Under the pieces are notes generated by a model. That model was given only the letters and a program-made list of their open reading frames with translations. It was not told where the DNA came from and did no database searches. Both the position numbers and the translations under genes were made by a program. Positions 17,028 through 24,712 of a DNA stretch of 64,000 nucleotides are shown here, piece by piece (position 1 is the stretch's first letter; each line of letters starts with the position of its first letter). This stretch comes from Selenomonadales bacterium (GTDB lineage Bacteria > Bacillota > Negativicutes > Sporomusales > UBA7701), in assembly GCA_018434945.1 (NCBI GenBank), contig JAHDOI010000007.1, positions 1 through 64,000 on the forward strand, in the 5' to 3' direction.

Positions 17028-17939
17028 ATGAGGGGCGCGATGTTGAGGCTGGCGGCCGCGGCCGCCGTTTGCGCGGCGCTGCTTGCCGGGCCTTCACCCG
17101 CGGCGGCGGAGTATCAGCTGGTGGGGTTTATCAGTCAGCAGCACGTTTATATGGATACCGACAGCCTGCAATATTACATCGACCCGCAGGGCAACCGGCC
17201 GTACTACGATGTGTGGACGAAGAACGTTTTCAGCGAGGAAGGCCGGACGGAGATGATCAGGAAGGCTAAGGCGGCGGGCAATTACAGCCCGGAGTGGGAG
17301 AATCTGCATTATACGCTGGTGCACAAGTATTTTCGTCTGGACAAGGCCAGTTATAAGATTGTCGGCGCCGTGGCGATGACCAGGGACGACCGCATTCTGG
17401 AGCTGGGCGAGGCCCCGCCGGAGAAAATCCCCTGGGAAGCCATCGCTCCCAAGACGGTGGACGACGATATCTATAAGCGGATCAAGCTGTACGAGGATGC
17501 GTTCCGGGAGAAGATGGTGGAGCGCTCGCTGCGCGGCCGCTATCAGGTTATCGGCAACAATATCCGGATGACGGCGTCGGTCGATACGGCCAACGCGAGA
17601 TTTTTCCGCGACCCATACAGCGGCAAGATGCTGGCCGAGGTCTGGGTCCGCATCGATTTCAGCCGGGAGGAGGCGGCCGCGATGCTGGCCTCCCGCCGCA
17701 AGCAGGGGCTTTCGCTCAGGGGCTGGGAGCACCTCGGCTATATGATCGACAAGGCTTATTACGATTTCGACCAGAAACGGCTGCTGCGTTACGGCATGCT
17801 TTTTTACACCCACCAGGGGGCGCTGCTTGAGAAACTCGAAGATAAGGTGGAGAACCGCACCGACTGGGAGCAGCCCATCCCCGAGTCGTGGGGGGAGTAT
17901 ATTTTCATCCAGGTGAAGAGGCTGATGACCGGCGAGTGA
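17028..17939 (+). CDS. Secreted protein with two adhesin-E-like repeats, unknown function
   Basis: A 303-residue exported protein with a signal peptide (about 1-27, ending AAAEY). Two similar units follow: YQLVGFISQQHVYMDTDSLQ with VWTKNVFSEEG in the first half, and YQVIGNNIRMTASVDTANAR with VWVRIDFSREE in the second. Each has the layout of surface-adhesin-E-like (PF16747-type) domains: a 'D-S/T at a strand end, then VW.K/R' pattern. The same unit occurs once at the C-terminus of the upstream protease. It probably works outside the inner membrane with that protease, since the genes are adjacent (22-bp gap) and share a domain. AAGGAGG fixes the start. Confidence 0.7.
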   Translation: MRGAMLRLAAAAAVCAALLAGPSPAAAEYQLVGFISQQHVYMDTDSLQYYIDPQGNRPYYDVWTKNVFSEEGRTEMIRKAKAAGNYSPEWENLHYTLVHKYFRLDKASYKIVGAVAMTRDDRILELGEAPPEKIPWEAIAPKTVDDDIYKRIKLYEDAFREKMVERSLRGRYQVIGNNIRMTASVDTANARFFRDPYSGKMLAEVWVRIDFSREEAAAMLASRRKQGLSLRGWEHLGYMIDKAYYDFDQKRLLRYGMLFYTHQGALLEKLEDKVENRTDWEQPIPESWGEYIFIQVKRLMTGE

Positions 17940-18055
17940 CCGGGTGCAAACGGGCGGCAGGCTTTCGGGCCGGGCCGCCTTTCGTGTTCCCGAATGAAGG
18001 GTATCGCCGCCGGGCCGCCGAAATATTAAAGCTAGTACTACCTAGGCGGTGCAGC

Positions 18056-19078
18056 ATGGATTATAACGAAGCGATTGCGGAGATAAAGAGGGGCCGGGTG
18101 CGCCAGGTGTATCTCATCCACGGTGAGGAGACTTATCTGGCCCGCCGCCTGGAGAAGGCGGCGGTGGAGGCGCTGCTGCCGCCGGAGGAGCGCGACATGG
18201 GCCTGGCGGTGCTGGACCGCGACCCGCCGCTGGCCGAGCTGGCGAATTTCATCGAGACGGTGCCCTTCATGGGGGGCAAGAATGTGATCGTCATCCGCGG
18301 CACGAACTTATTCCGCTCTTCGAAAGGCGAGGAGGGGGAGGGCGGCGGCGACGAGCGCCTGCTGGCGCTGCTGGAGGCGATGCCCGATTACAGCCACGTG
18401 ATTTTCGCGACGACCGACGCGGCCGACAAGCGGCGCAAGCTGTATAAGTGCGTGGAGCGGGTCGGGGCGGCGGTGGATGTGAGCCCGCTGAAGGCGAAGG
18501 ATATCAGGCCGTGGCTGACGGCCAAGCTGGCCGAATTGGGCCGCAGGCTGGCGCCCGATGCGGCCGAGGAGCTGCTGGCGGCGTTCAGTATGATGCCGCA
18601 GCTGTCCCTGGGGCTGATCGATAACGAGCTCGACAAGATCGCCCTGTACGCGCGCGGGCAGACGATAACCCGCCAGGATGTGCTGGCGGCGATGTCGGCG
18701 GTGCCGGAGGTGTCGGTGTTCGCGATGATTGACGCGGTGAGCCAGAAGCAGGCCGGCAAGGCGCTGAAGCTGCTGGCCGAGCAGCTGGCCGCGGGAGAGA
18801 ATGCCCTCCGGCTGCTGGCGCTTTTGACCCGCCAGGTTCGGATGCTGTGGCGGGGCAAGGAGCTGGCCGACGGCGGGGCGGGCAGCCGCGAGGTGGCGGA
18901 GGAGCTCGGGGTGCCGCCGTTCGTGGGCGAGAAGCTGCTGCGCCAGGGACGGGGGTTTTCGGCGGCGGCGCTGCGGCGAACGCTGGTGGCGCTGGCCGAG
19001 GCCGACCGGGATCTGAAGAACGGCCGGGCGGACAAGTATGTGCTGGAGCGGATTATCATCGAGATGTGCGCGAAATAA
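18056..19078 (+). CDS. holA: DNA polymerase III subunit delta
   Basis: A 340-residue protein matching HolA: an N-terminal AAA-like domain beginning VYLIHGEETYLARRLEKA, a middle domain with FIETVPFMGGKNVIVIRG, and the C-terminal helical collar domain (about 210-335). Delta opens the beta sliding clamp within the clamp-loader complex. ATG 18056 with AGGCGGTG upstream is chosen; the frame continues 56 codons further upstream but overlaps the previous gene. It is followed by a terminator shared with the convergent rpsT, an arrangement common in Firmicutes. Confidence 0.93.
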   Translation: MDYNEAIAEIKRGRVRQVYLIHGEETYLARRLEKAAVEALLPPEERDMGLAVLDRDPPLAELANFIETVPFMGGKNVIVIRGTNLFRSSKGEEGEGGGDERLLALLEAMPDYSHVIFATTDAADKRRKLYKCVERVGAAVDVSPLKAKDIRPWLTAKLAELGRRLAPDAAEELLAAFSMMPQLSLGLIDNELDKIALYARGQTITRQDVLAAMSAVPEVSVFAMIDAVSQKQAGKALKLLAEQLAAGENALRLLALLTRQVRMLWRGKELADGGAGSREVAEELGVPPFVGEKLLRQGRGFSAAALRRTLVALAEADRDLKNGRADKYVLERIIIEMCAK

Positions 19079-19080
19079 AA

Positions 19081-19108
19081 AACGCCTGTCCAACGGACAG
19101 GCGTTTTT
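19081..19108. terminator. Bidirectional terminator between holA and rpsT
   Basis: AACGCCTGTCC (19081-19091) and GGACAGGCGTT (19095-19105) form a perfect 11-bp stem, with T-runs on both strands (TTTTT to the right, AAAAAA to the left). Confidence 0.92.
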
Positions 19109-19117
19109 GCGCGCTTT

Positions 19118-19387
19118 TTACTTGCTTTCGATGGCGTTGATTTTCTTCGCCAGACGGGATTTCTTCCGCGCGGCGGCATTTTTATGGATAACGCCTTTGG
19201 CGGCCGCTTTGTCAATCACGCTGCTAGCTTTGGTCAGGAGGGCCTTGGCGTCGTCGGCTTTTCCGGCCGTGACCGTGTCGGCCACTTTGCGGGTGGCGGT
19301 CTTCACCGCGGATTTGACGGAGAAATTCTGGGCGCGCCGGGAAGCGTCGGTTTTAACGCTGCGTTCCGAAGATTTGATGTTCGGCAA
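19118..19387 (-). CDS. rpsT: 30S ribosomal protein S20
   Basis: An 89-residue, lysine- and alanine-rich helical protein starting PNIKSSERSV and ending with the usual RLAKKINAIESK; length is normal for S20. It binds 16S rRNA in the body of the 30S subunit. The start is TTG (19387), clearly positioned after AAAGGAGGTG; the longer open frame upstream runs through the promoter. The TTG start may keep translation modest and is a known feature of some rpsT genes. It is transcribed against its neighbours from its own promoter at 19422-19450. Confidence 0.95.
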   Translation of the reverse strand: MPNIKSSERSVKTDASRRAQNFSVKSAVKTATRKVADTVTAGKADDAKALLTKASSVIDKAAAKGVIHKNAAARKKSRLAKKINAIESK

Positions 19388-19421
19388 GTGGTTCACCTCC
19401 TTTGACCTCTTTACACAAATA

Positions 19422-19450
19422 ATTTTAGCACGGTGAGTCATAAAATGCAA
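19422..19450 (-). promoter_or_regulatory. Sigma-A promoter of rpsT
   Basis: On the minus strand TTGCAT (19450-19445), 17 bp, TAAAAT (19427-19422), 35 bp before the TTG start. Confidence 0.75.
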
Positions 19451-19457
19451 GGTTTTC

Positions 19458-19724
19458 CGTCTGCGAATCATTTTACAGGGAAACGGGGTGCCAACTATGC
19501 AGCACGAGGAACAGGAAACCAATCAAAGCCGCGGAGCGGCTTCCATCGTCTGCGAATCATTTTACAGGGAAACGGGGTGCCAACTATGCAGCACGAGGAA
19601 CAGGAAACCGATCAAAGCCGCGGAGCGGCTTCCATCGTCTGCGAATCATTTTACAGGGAAACGGGGTGCCAACTATGCAGCACGAGGAACAGGAAACCGA
19701 TCAAAGCCGCGGAGCGGCTTCCAT
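19458..19724 (+). repeat. Three perfect-length tandem repeats of 89 bp
   Basis: Units start at 19458, 19547 and 19636 with an exact 89-bp period and only one or two base differences. Each unit contains a ribosome-site-like GGGGTG, an ATG seven bases later (19497, 19586, 19675) and a hairpin AAGCCGC-GGA-GCGGCTT near its end. Because 89 is not a multiple of three, each ATG opens a different overlapping frame. The array lies between the divergent rpsT promoter and gpr. Confidence 0.95.
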
Positions 19725-19818
19725 ATTTCCACAAGCGGAAACATCCGAATATGGGCTGAAAAACCCGGTTAAGATAGTTTCGTCTATCGACGCGAAATTA
19801 TGCTACGGACAGGAGTGA
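19675..19818 (+). CDS. Short open frame leading into gpr (47 aa), unknown
   Basis: This frame starts in the third 89-bp unit (GGGGTG 7 nt before ATG) and runs on through unique sequence to a TGA at 19816-19818. It stops just within the Shine-Dalgarno sequence of gpr (AGGAGTGA), 5 nt before the gpr ATG. The predicted peptide begins MQHEEQETDQ and ends AKLCYGQE; no known family, no membrane segment. The tight spacing suggests translational coupling with gpr if it is translated. The same first residues are repeated, out of frame, by units 1 and 2. Could be fortuitous. Confidence 0.4.
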   Translation: MQHEEQETDQSRGAASIFPQAETSEYGLKNPVKIVSSIDAKLCYGQE

Positions 19819-19823
19819 CGGCT

Positions 19824-20792
19824 ATGAACGAGTACAGTACCCCGCGCACCGACCTGGCGCTGGAGGCGCGGGAAGCGCTGACCCGCAGGACGCGGGAGGA
19901 TATCCCGGGGGTGATGGTGGAGACGGCCGAGGACGAGGAGATCCTGATAACGAGGGTGAGTATCGCCACCCCTGAGGCCGAGAGGATGATGGGCAAGCTG
20001 CAGGGCCGCTATGTGACGATCGAGGCCCGGGGGCTGCGGGATAAGAATACCCCCTTGCAGGAGAAGGTGATGAAGTTTTTGGCCGACGAGCTGGTCAGCT
20101 TGGCGAAGCTGCCGCCGCAGGCGGTTATCCTGGTGGTGGGGCTCGGCAACTGGAACATTACCCCGGATGCTTTGGGACCGCGGGCGGTGGACAAGATCGT
20201 CGTGACCCGCCATCTCCAGGGGATGCTGTCGCCGGAGCTGAAGGGCGGCGTGCGCTCGGTGTGCGCGATTGCGCCCGGCGTCCTGGGCATCACGGGGATG
20301 GAGACGGCGGAGATCGTCCAGGGGATCGTGGGCAAGATCAGGCCGGATCTGGTTATCGCCGTGGATGCGTTGGCCGCCGCGTCCAGTCATCGGGTGATCA
20401 CGACCGTGCAGTTGGCCGATACGGGGATAAGTCCCGGGTCGGGCGTCGGCAACAAGCGGTTCGGTCTCAACAAGCAGTCGCTGGGCGTGCCGGTCATCGC
20501 CGTCGGCGTGCCGACCGTCGTTCACGCTTCGACGATCGCCATGGACACGATCAATACGCTGCAGCAGCACGCGGCGTTCGCGCGCTATTTCAAGAGTATG
20601 GAGGACCTGAGCGACCAGGACCGCCATATGATCGTCCGCCAGGTGCTGCCGGAGACGCTGGGTGATCTGATGGTGACGCCCAAGGAGGTGGACCGCCTGA
20701 TCGAGGATATTGCCGATGTGGTCGCCGGCGGCATCAACCAGGCGATGCACCCGAACATTGATTACGAGAATATCCATATGTATCTGCATTAA
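19824..20792 (+). CDS. gpr: Germination protease GPR
   Basis: A 322-residue protein matching the A25 family spore protease: a short propeptide region with YSTPRTDLALEAREAL, then VVGLGNWNITPDALGPRAVD and KIRPDLVIAVDALAAASSHRV-type motifs, and the characteristic IQLADTGISPGSGVGN-like segment. GPR degrades small acid-soluble spore proteins at germination and is self-processed late in sporulation; it is made in the forespore. ATG 19824 is preceded by AGGAGTG at 6-nt spacing. With spoIIP next to it, this is direct evidence for an endospore-former. Confidence 0.95.
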   Translation: MNEYSTPRTDLALEAREALTRRTREDIPGVMVETAEDEEILITRVSIATPEAERMMGKLQGRYVTIEARGLRDKNTPLQEKVMKFLADELVSLAKLPPQAVILVVGLGNWNITPDALGPRAVDKIVVTRHLQGMLSPELKGGVRSVCAIAPGVLGITGMETAEIVQGIVGKIRPDLVIAVDALAAASSHRVITTVQLADTGISPGSGVGNKRFGLNKQSLGVPVIAVGVPTVVHASTIAMDTINTLQQHAAFARYFKSMEDLSDQDRHMIVRQVLPETLGDLMVTPKEVDRLIEDIADVVAGGINQAMHPNIDYENIHMYLH

Positions 20793-20810
20793 AGAAAAAA
20801 TGAACTGCCG

Positions 20811-20934
20811 GAAGCCGGCATAAAAGCTCCAGATGCAAGGCGCACCGGAGGGCGACTAGCGCAGGCGTACTTGGGTGGTACGCTGAGCGGTCGCCCGAGG
20901 AGCAACGCCGCAGATGGACTTTTAGGCCGGCTTC
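20811..20934 (-). repeat. Intergenic hairpin element, copy A (124 bp)
   Basis: Outer stem GAAGCCGGC with GCCGGCTTC (20811-20819 / 20926-20934), inner core CCAGATGCAAGGCG ... CAACGCCGCAGATGG, middle stem GGGCGAC/GTCGCCC and apical GCGTAC..GTACGC. It lies between gpr and spoIIP. Orientation 'reverse' by the convention used for all copies here (reverse = begins CCAGATGC on the plus strand). Confidence 0.9.
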
Positions 20935-20938
20935 TTAT

Positions 20939-20970
20939 GCATATTAGCCGCCATCCAAAGCATATACATT
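20939..20970 (+). promoter_or_regulatory. Candidate sigma-E promoter of spoIIP
   Basis: GCATATT (20939-20945) and CATATACATT (20961-20970) resemble the sigma-E -35 (ATATT) and -10 (CATAcaAT) elements with 15 bp between. spoIIP belongs to the mother-cell sigma-E regulon in Bacillus, which supports the call. Confidence 0.45.
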
Positions 20971-21008
20971 GTATGTAAACCAAACGGGTGTACATGCAGG
21001 AGGCGGCG

Positions 21009-22055
21009 ATGGTTACAAGACGGGAGCGCAAGCAACGCGAAAGGAAGAAGGTATTGCTGACCATGGTGGCGGTCGCTGTCGTCGCCGCGATGGTTTCGGG
21101 TTTGTATTGCCTGGTGTTCGCCCAGGGGACGGCGGGTGACGGCGATTCCCGGCAGGATGGGCAGCTGCCGCCATTCCTCGTGCCGTGGCGTGAGGTTTTG
21201 TCGTCCGGGATACCCGGCTTTGGCGCGGGCGGCGATGCTTCGCCGGTGAGGGTGAAGGAGCTGGTGACGGCGCATTCGCTTATCCGCGGGGCGATTTTGT
21301 TCGCGACTGGGGTCGATATCAAGGATATGCGGTCGGTGCTGCGGGCGGAGATTCCGTTCATGGGGGTGTTCAAGCCCGGGGCGCCTGCCGTGAGCGCTAT
21401 TTCCCTGCCCAACTTCCCCAAGTTCGAATTCAAGGGCGTTACTCCGGCCGGCAAACCGCTGGTCGGCATTTATCATACCCATACGGCCGAGTCGTTTATC
21501 CCGTCTTCAGGGGTATCACACCGGCCGGGCGGCCAGCGGGGCGAGATCGTCGAGGTCGGCGAGGCCCTGAAGGCGCGGCTGGAGCGGCACGGCATCGCGG
21601 CGTTACACAGCAGGGCCATCCACGATTTCCCGAGCTTCATGAAGGCTTACGGGCCGTCGGAGAACACCGTCAGGAAGATGCTCGGCGATAACCCGTCGAT
21701 CCAGATGGTGTTCGATATCCACCGCGACGCCGACAAGCGGGATAACTCGACGGTGATGGTCAACGGTGTGGCGATGGCGCGTATCACGCTGGTGGTGGGT
21801 ATGGGCCAGCAGGATCTGGTACAGCCGCACTGGCAGCAGAACCACGCGTTCGCCAAACTGCTCGACGCCAGGATCAGCCAGCACTTCCCCGGCCTGTCGC
21901 GCGGCATCCAGCTGGTGGAATGGCGCTATAATCAGCACCTTCACCCGCGGGCGCTGCTTGTCGAGGTGGGCTGCCAGGAGAACAGCAAGGAGGAGGCGGT
22001 CCGCAGCATCGAGCTGGTGGGCGATGTGGTGGCGGAGATTTTGTCCGAGTCGTAG
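21009..22055 (+). CDS. spoIIP: Stage II sporulation protein P
   Basis: A 348-residue membrane-anchored protein: basic N-terminus, one transmembrane helix (about 15-38), a linker, and a SpoIIP hydrolase domain (about 150-345) with GIYHTHTAESFIP, MVFDIHRDADKRD and LLVEVGCQENSKEEA. The conserved His and Glu residues fit a zinc-dependent amidase/endopeptidase. With SpoIID and SpoIIM it thins septal peptidoglycan to drive engulfment of the forespore. ATG 21009 has AGGAGG 5 nt upstream. Copies of the hairpin element lie on both sides. Confidence 0.94.
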   Translation: MVTRRERKQRERKKVLLTMVAVAVVAAMVSGLYCLVFAQGTAGDGDSRQDGQLPPFLVPWREVLSSGIPGFGAGGDASPVRVKELVTAHSLIRGAILFATGVDIKDMRSVLRAEIPFMGVFKPGAPAVSAISLPNFPKFEFKGVTPAGKPLVGIYHTHTAESFIPSSGVSHRPGGQRGEIVEVGEALKARLERHGIAALHSRAIHDFPSFMKAYGPSENTVRKMLGDNPSIQMVFDIHRDADKRDNSTVMVNGVAMARITLVVGMGQQDLVQPHWQQNHAFAKLLDARISQHFPGLSRGIQLVEWRYNQHLHPRALLVEVGCQENSKEEAVRSIELVGDVVAEILSES

Positions 22056-22088
22056 GAAGGCTGTTGATAATAAGGATATTGGAGAGCC

Positions 22089-22266
22089 GGGACCGTTCAG
22101 AAGCCCCCAGATGCAAGACAGGTCGAGGAAGCGCTGCGCCGCGTACTTGGGCGTACGCAAGCAAGCTCCCGCAGACCTAAGTGCGCAAATTCTTGGCGCT
22201 TCAGCGCCTAGAATTGCGGCCTACCCTTTACGGGTACGCCGCAGATGGGGGCTTATCAACGGCCCC
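22089..22266 (-). repeat. Intergenic hairpin element, copy B with an internal insertion (178 bp)
   Basis: Outer stem GGGACCGTT/AACGGCCCC and the core ends CCAGATGCAAG and CGCCGCAGATGG are present. The 3' half is expanded by about 55 bp that contains its own hairpin (CGCAAaTTCTtGGCGCT..AGCGCC..AGAATTGCG, 22184-22217). It lies between spoIIP and the next gene. Confidence 0.85.
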
Positions 22267-22319
22267 AAAGTATAAAAGACAAGCCGTTGCTGGATAATAT
22301 AGGGAGGAGGTGCCCCCGT

Positions 22320-22769
22320 ATGCTTCTCAGACTGTCTGCGGCTGATGCGCGCGTGATTAGCCGCGGCATCGCTGTCCTGTGCGTCGCGATCGCCGTGGGC
22401 GTGGTGGCGGTGGACAACCAGCTGAACCGCCTGACGGCGCGGCACGAATTCGGCCAGGTGCTGAATGTCCGCCGGGAGGCGTCCGGTTATTACCGCGCGT
22501 ATGTTTTCGGGCAGAGCTGGGGCGTCAGGGCGGTGTATCCGGTGGGGTCGATCACGAACAGCGACGGGGCGATCACTCTTGAGGTGGGCGGGCGGAGGCT
22601 GACGGTGCCGACGGCGGCGAGGGTGGAGCTCGACCGGGCGGCGTACTGGCTGGAGGTGTGGCGCGGGCAGTTCGTGTCCGCCGCGGTCAGGACCAAGCTG
22701 GAGCTGGCCGCTTATTGGGACGAGCTTAGGCGCCTCGTCCGCGGGCTTATGGACGATGTGAAGCGGTGA
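22320..22769 (+). CDS. Single-pass membrane protein of unknown function (149 aa)
   Basis: ATG 22320 follows GGGAGGAGG (22302-22310). The protein has one transmembrane segment (about residues 15-33) followed by an extracytoplasmic or cytoplasmic soluble part. The soluble part holds a beta-rich stretch (FGQSWGVRAVYPVGSITNSD) and a C-terminal amphipathic helix. I recognise no family. It sits between spoIIP and lepA, where sporulation-related small membrane genes are common, but there is no direct evidence of a spore function. Hairpin elements B and C flank the gene. Confidence 0.6.
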   Translation: MLLRLSAADARVISRGIAVLCVAIAVGVVAVDNQLNRLTARHEFGQVLNVRREASGYYRAYVFGQSWGVRAVYPVGSITNSDGAITLEVGGRRLTVPTAARVELDRAAYWLEVWRGQFVSAAVRTKLELAAYWDELRRLVRGLMDDVKR

Positions 22770-22808
22770 CGCTTGCGGGGGAAATGACCTAATGCTATAA
22801 TTATGTAT

Positions 22809-22864
22809 CAGGCCGTTGATAAAGCCCCATCTGCGTTTGCATCTGGGGCTTTCTGAACGGCCTG
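22809..22864 (+). repeat. Intergenic hairpin element, copy C, internal deletion form (56 bp)
   Basis: CAGGCCGTT ... AACGGCCTG outer stem with AAAGCCCC/GGGGCTTT, but the whole middle and apical part is missing: CCCCATCTGCG joins directly to TTTGCATCTGGGG. It is a minimal derivative of the element in forward orientation, just upstream of lepA. Confidence 0.9.
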
Positions 22865-22894
22865 GTAAAAAGTGTCTTGTGAGGTAGACTAACT

Positions 22895-24691
22895 ATGGCT
22901 ACGGCCCACATCCGCAATTTCTGCATCATCGCCCATATCGACCACGGCAAGTCGACTCTCGCCGACCGCCTGCTGGAGTATACGGGCACGCTGACCGCCC
23001 GCGAGATGTCGGAGCAGGTGCTGGACAAGATGGACCTGGAACGCGAACGCGGCATCACCATCAAGGCCCAGGCCGTCAGGCTGGAGTACACCGCCCGCGA
23101 CGGCGAGAAGTATATGCTCAACCTTATCGACACCCCGGGGCACGTCGATTTCACTTACGAGGTGTCCCGCAGCCTCGCCGCCTGCGAGGGGGCGCTGCTG
23201 GTCGTCGACGCCGCCCAGGGCATCGAGGCGCAGACGCTCGCCAACGTTTACCTGGCCCTTGAGCATGACCTGGAGATCATTCCGGTCATCAATAAGATCG
23301 ATTTGCCGAGCGCCGACCCCGACAAGGTGAAACATGAGATCGAGGAGGTCATCGGCCTCGACGCGTCGGACGCCGTGCTGGTGAGCGCCAAGACGGGCGC
23401 CGGCATCGAGGATGTCCTCGAGGCGATCGTCAAGAAGATCCCACCGCCTGTAGGCGACGCCGACGCGACTCTTAAGGCGCTGATTTTCGATTCGCATTTC
23501 GACCCCTATAAAGGGGTTATCGTTTACGTGCGCGTGATGGATGGACGCATAGCCCCGGGAATGAAGATCAAAATGATGGCCACCGAGAAGGTTTTCGAGG
23601 TCGACGAGGTGGGCATTTTCCGCCCGTACCCGGCCAAGGTGGATGCGCTCGAACCGGGGCATGTCGGCTTTCTGGCCGCGAGCATCAAGAATGTGAAGGA
23701 TACGCGGGTGGGGGATACCGTGACTGACGCCGCCAAGCCCGCGAGCGCGCCGCTGCCCGGCTACCGCAGAGTGACGCCGATGGTTTACTGCGGCCTTTAC
23801 CCGGTGGAGACGTCGGACTACGACAACCTGCGCGACGCGCTGGAGAAGCTGCAGCTCAACGACGCTTCCCTGGTGTTCGAGCCCGAGACGTCGGTGGCGC
23901 TGGGCTTCGGTTTCCGCTGCGGTTTTCTGGGGCTGCTGCACATGGATATCGTCAAGGAGCGGCTGGAGCGCGAATACAACCTGGCGCTGATAACGACCGC
24001 GCCCAACGTTATTTATAAGGTTTTCAAGACCGACGGCGAGGTTTACGAGATCGAGAACCCGTCGAAGCTACCGGTGCCGCAGGAGATCGAACATGTTGAG
24101 GAGCCGTACGTGAAGGCGACGATCATTGTGCCCAACGATTTCGTCGGCAGCGTGATGGAGCTCTCGCAGGAGAAGCGCGGCGATTACAAGGATATGAAGT
24201 ATCTGGACGTCACCAGGGTTATGATCACCTATGAGCTACCGCTCAGCGAGATCATTTACGATTATTTCGACCGCCTGAAATCGTCGACACGCGGCTACGC
24301 GTCGCTCGATTACGAGCTTGTCGGCTACAAGGATTCCGACCTCGTCAAGCTGGATATCATGCTCAACGGCGAGGTGGTGGACGCGCTGAGTGCCATCGTC
24401 CACCGCGACCGGTCCACCCAGCGCGGCCGCCAGCTGGTGGAGAAGCTCAGAGGCATCATCCCCCGCCAGATGTTCGAGATCCCCATCCAGGCCGCCATCG
24501 GCAACAAGGTTATTGCCCGGGAAACTGTGCGGGCGATGCGCAAGGACGTGCTGGCCAAGTGCTACGGCGGCGATATCACCCGCAAGCGCAAATTGCTGGA
24601 GAAGCAGAAGGAAGGCAAGAAGCGCATGAAGCAGGTGGGGAGCGTAGAGCTGCCGCAGGAGGCTTTCATGGCCGTCCTGAAGATGGACTAG
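22895..24691 (+). CDS. lepA: Elongation factor 4 (LepA)
   Basis: A 598-residue translational GTPase. G1 AHIDHGKST at residues about 13-21, G2/G3 region GITIKAQ and DTPGHVDF, G4 NKIDLPSA, then EF-G-like domains and the LepA-specific C-terminal domain ending in [22 protein letters not shown]4 acts on ribosomes, affecting initiation and back-translocation under stress. The length is typical. It is followed 21 bp later by hemW, the usual lepA-hemW order found upstream of hrcA in Firmicutes. Confidence 0.97.
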   Translation: MATAHIRNFCIIAHIDHGKSTLADRLLEYTGTLTAREMSEQVLDKMDLERERGITIKAQAVRLEYTARDGEKYMLNLIDTPGHVDFTYEVSRSLAACEGALLVVDAAQGIEAQTLANVYLALEHDLEIIPVINKIDLPSADPDKVKHEIEEVIGLDASDAVLVSAKTGAGIEDVLEAIVKKIPPPVGDADATLKALIFDSHFDPYKGVIVYVRVMDGRIAPGMKIKMMATEKVFEVDEVGIFRPYPAKVDALEPGHVGFLAASIKNVKDTRVGDTVTDAAKPASAPLPGYRRVTPMVYCGLYPVETSDYDNLRDALEKLQLNDASLVFEPETSVALGFGFRCGFLGLLHMDIVKERLEREYNLALITTAPNVIYKVFKTDGEVYEIENPSKLPVPQEIEHVEEPYVKATIIVPNDFVGSVMELSQEKRGDYKDMKYLDVTRVMITYELPLSEIIYDYFDRLKSSTRGYASLDYELVGYKDSDLVKLDIMLNGEVVDALSAIVHRDRSTQRGRQLVEKLRGIIPRQMFEIPIQAAIGNKVIARETVRAMRKDVLAKCYGGDITRKRKLLEKQKEGKKRMKQVGSVELPQEAFMAVLKMD

Positions 24692-24712
24692 AGTCTCGGG
24701 GAGAGCTTTGTC

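Noticed and set aside
19458-19724. CRISPR array
   Set aside because: The 89-bp units are directly adjacent with no unique spacers, and there are no cas genes.
19488-19772. 94- and 108-codon frames across the 89-bp repeats
   Set aside because: They arise from reading the same repeated unit in changing frames; only the third-unit frame runs through unique sequence up to gpr.
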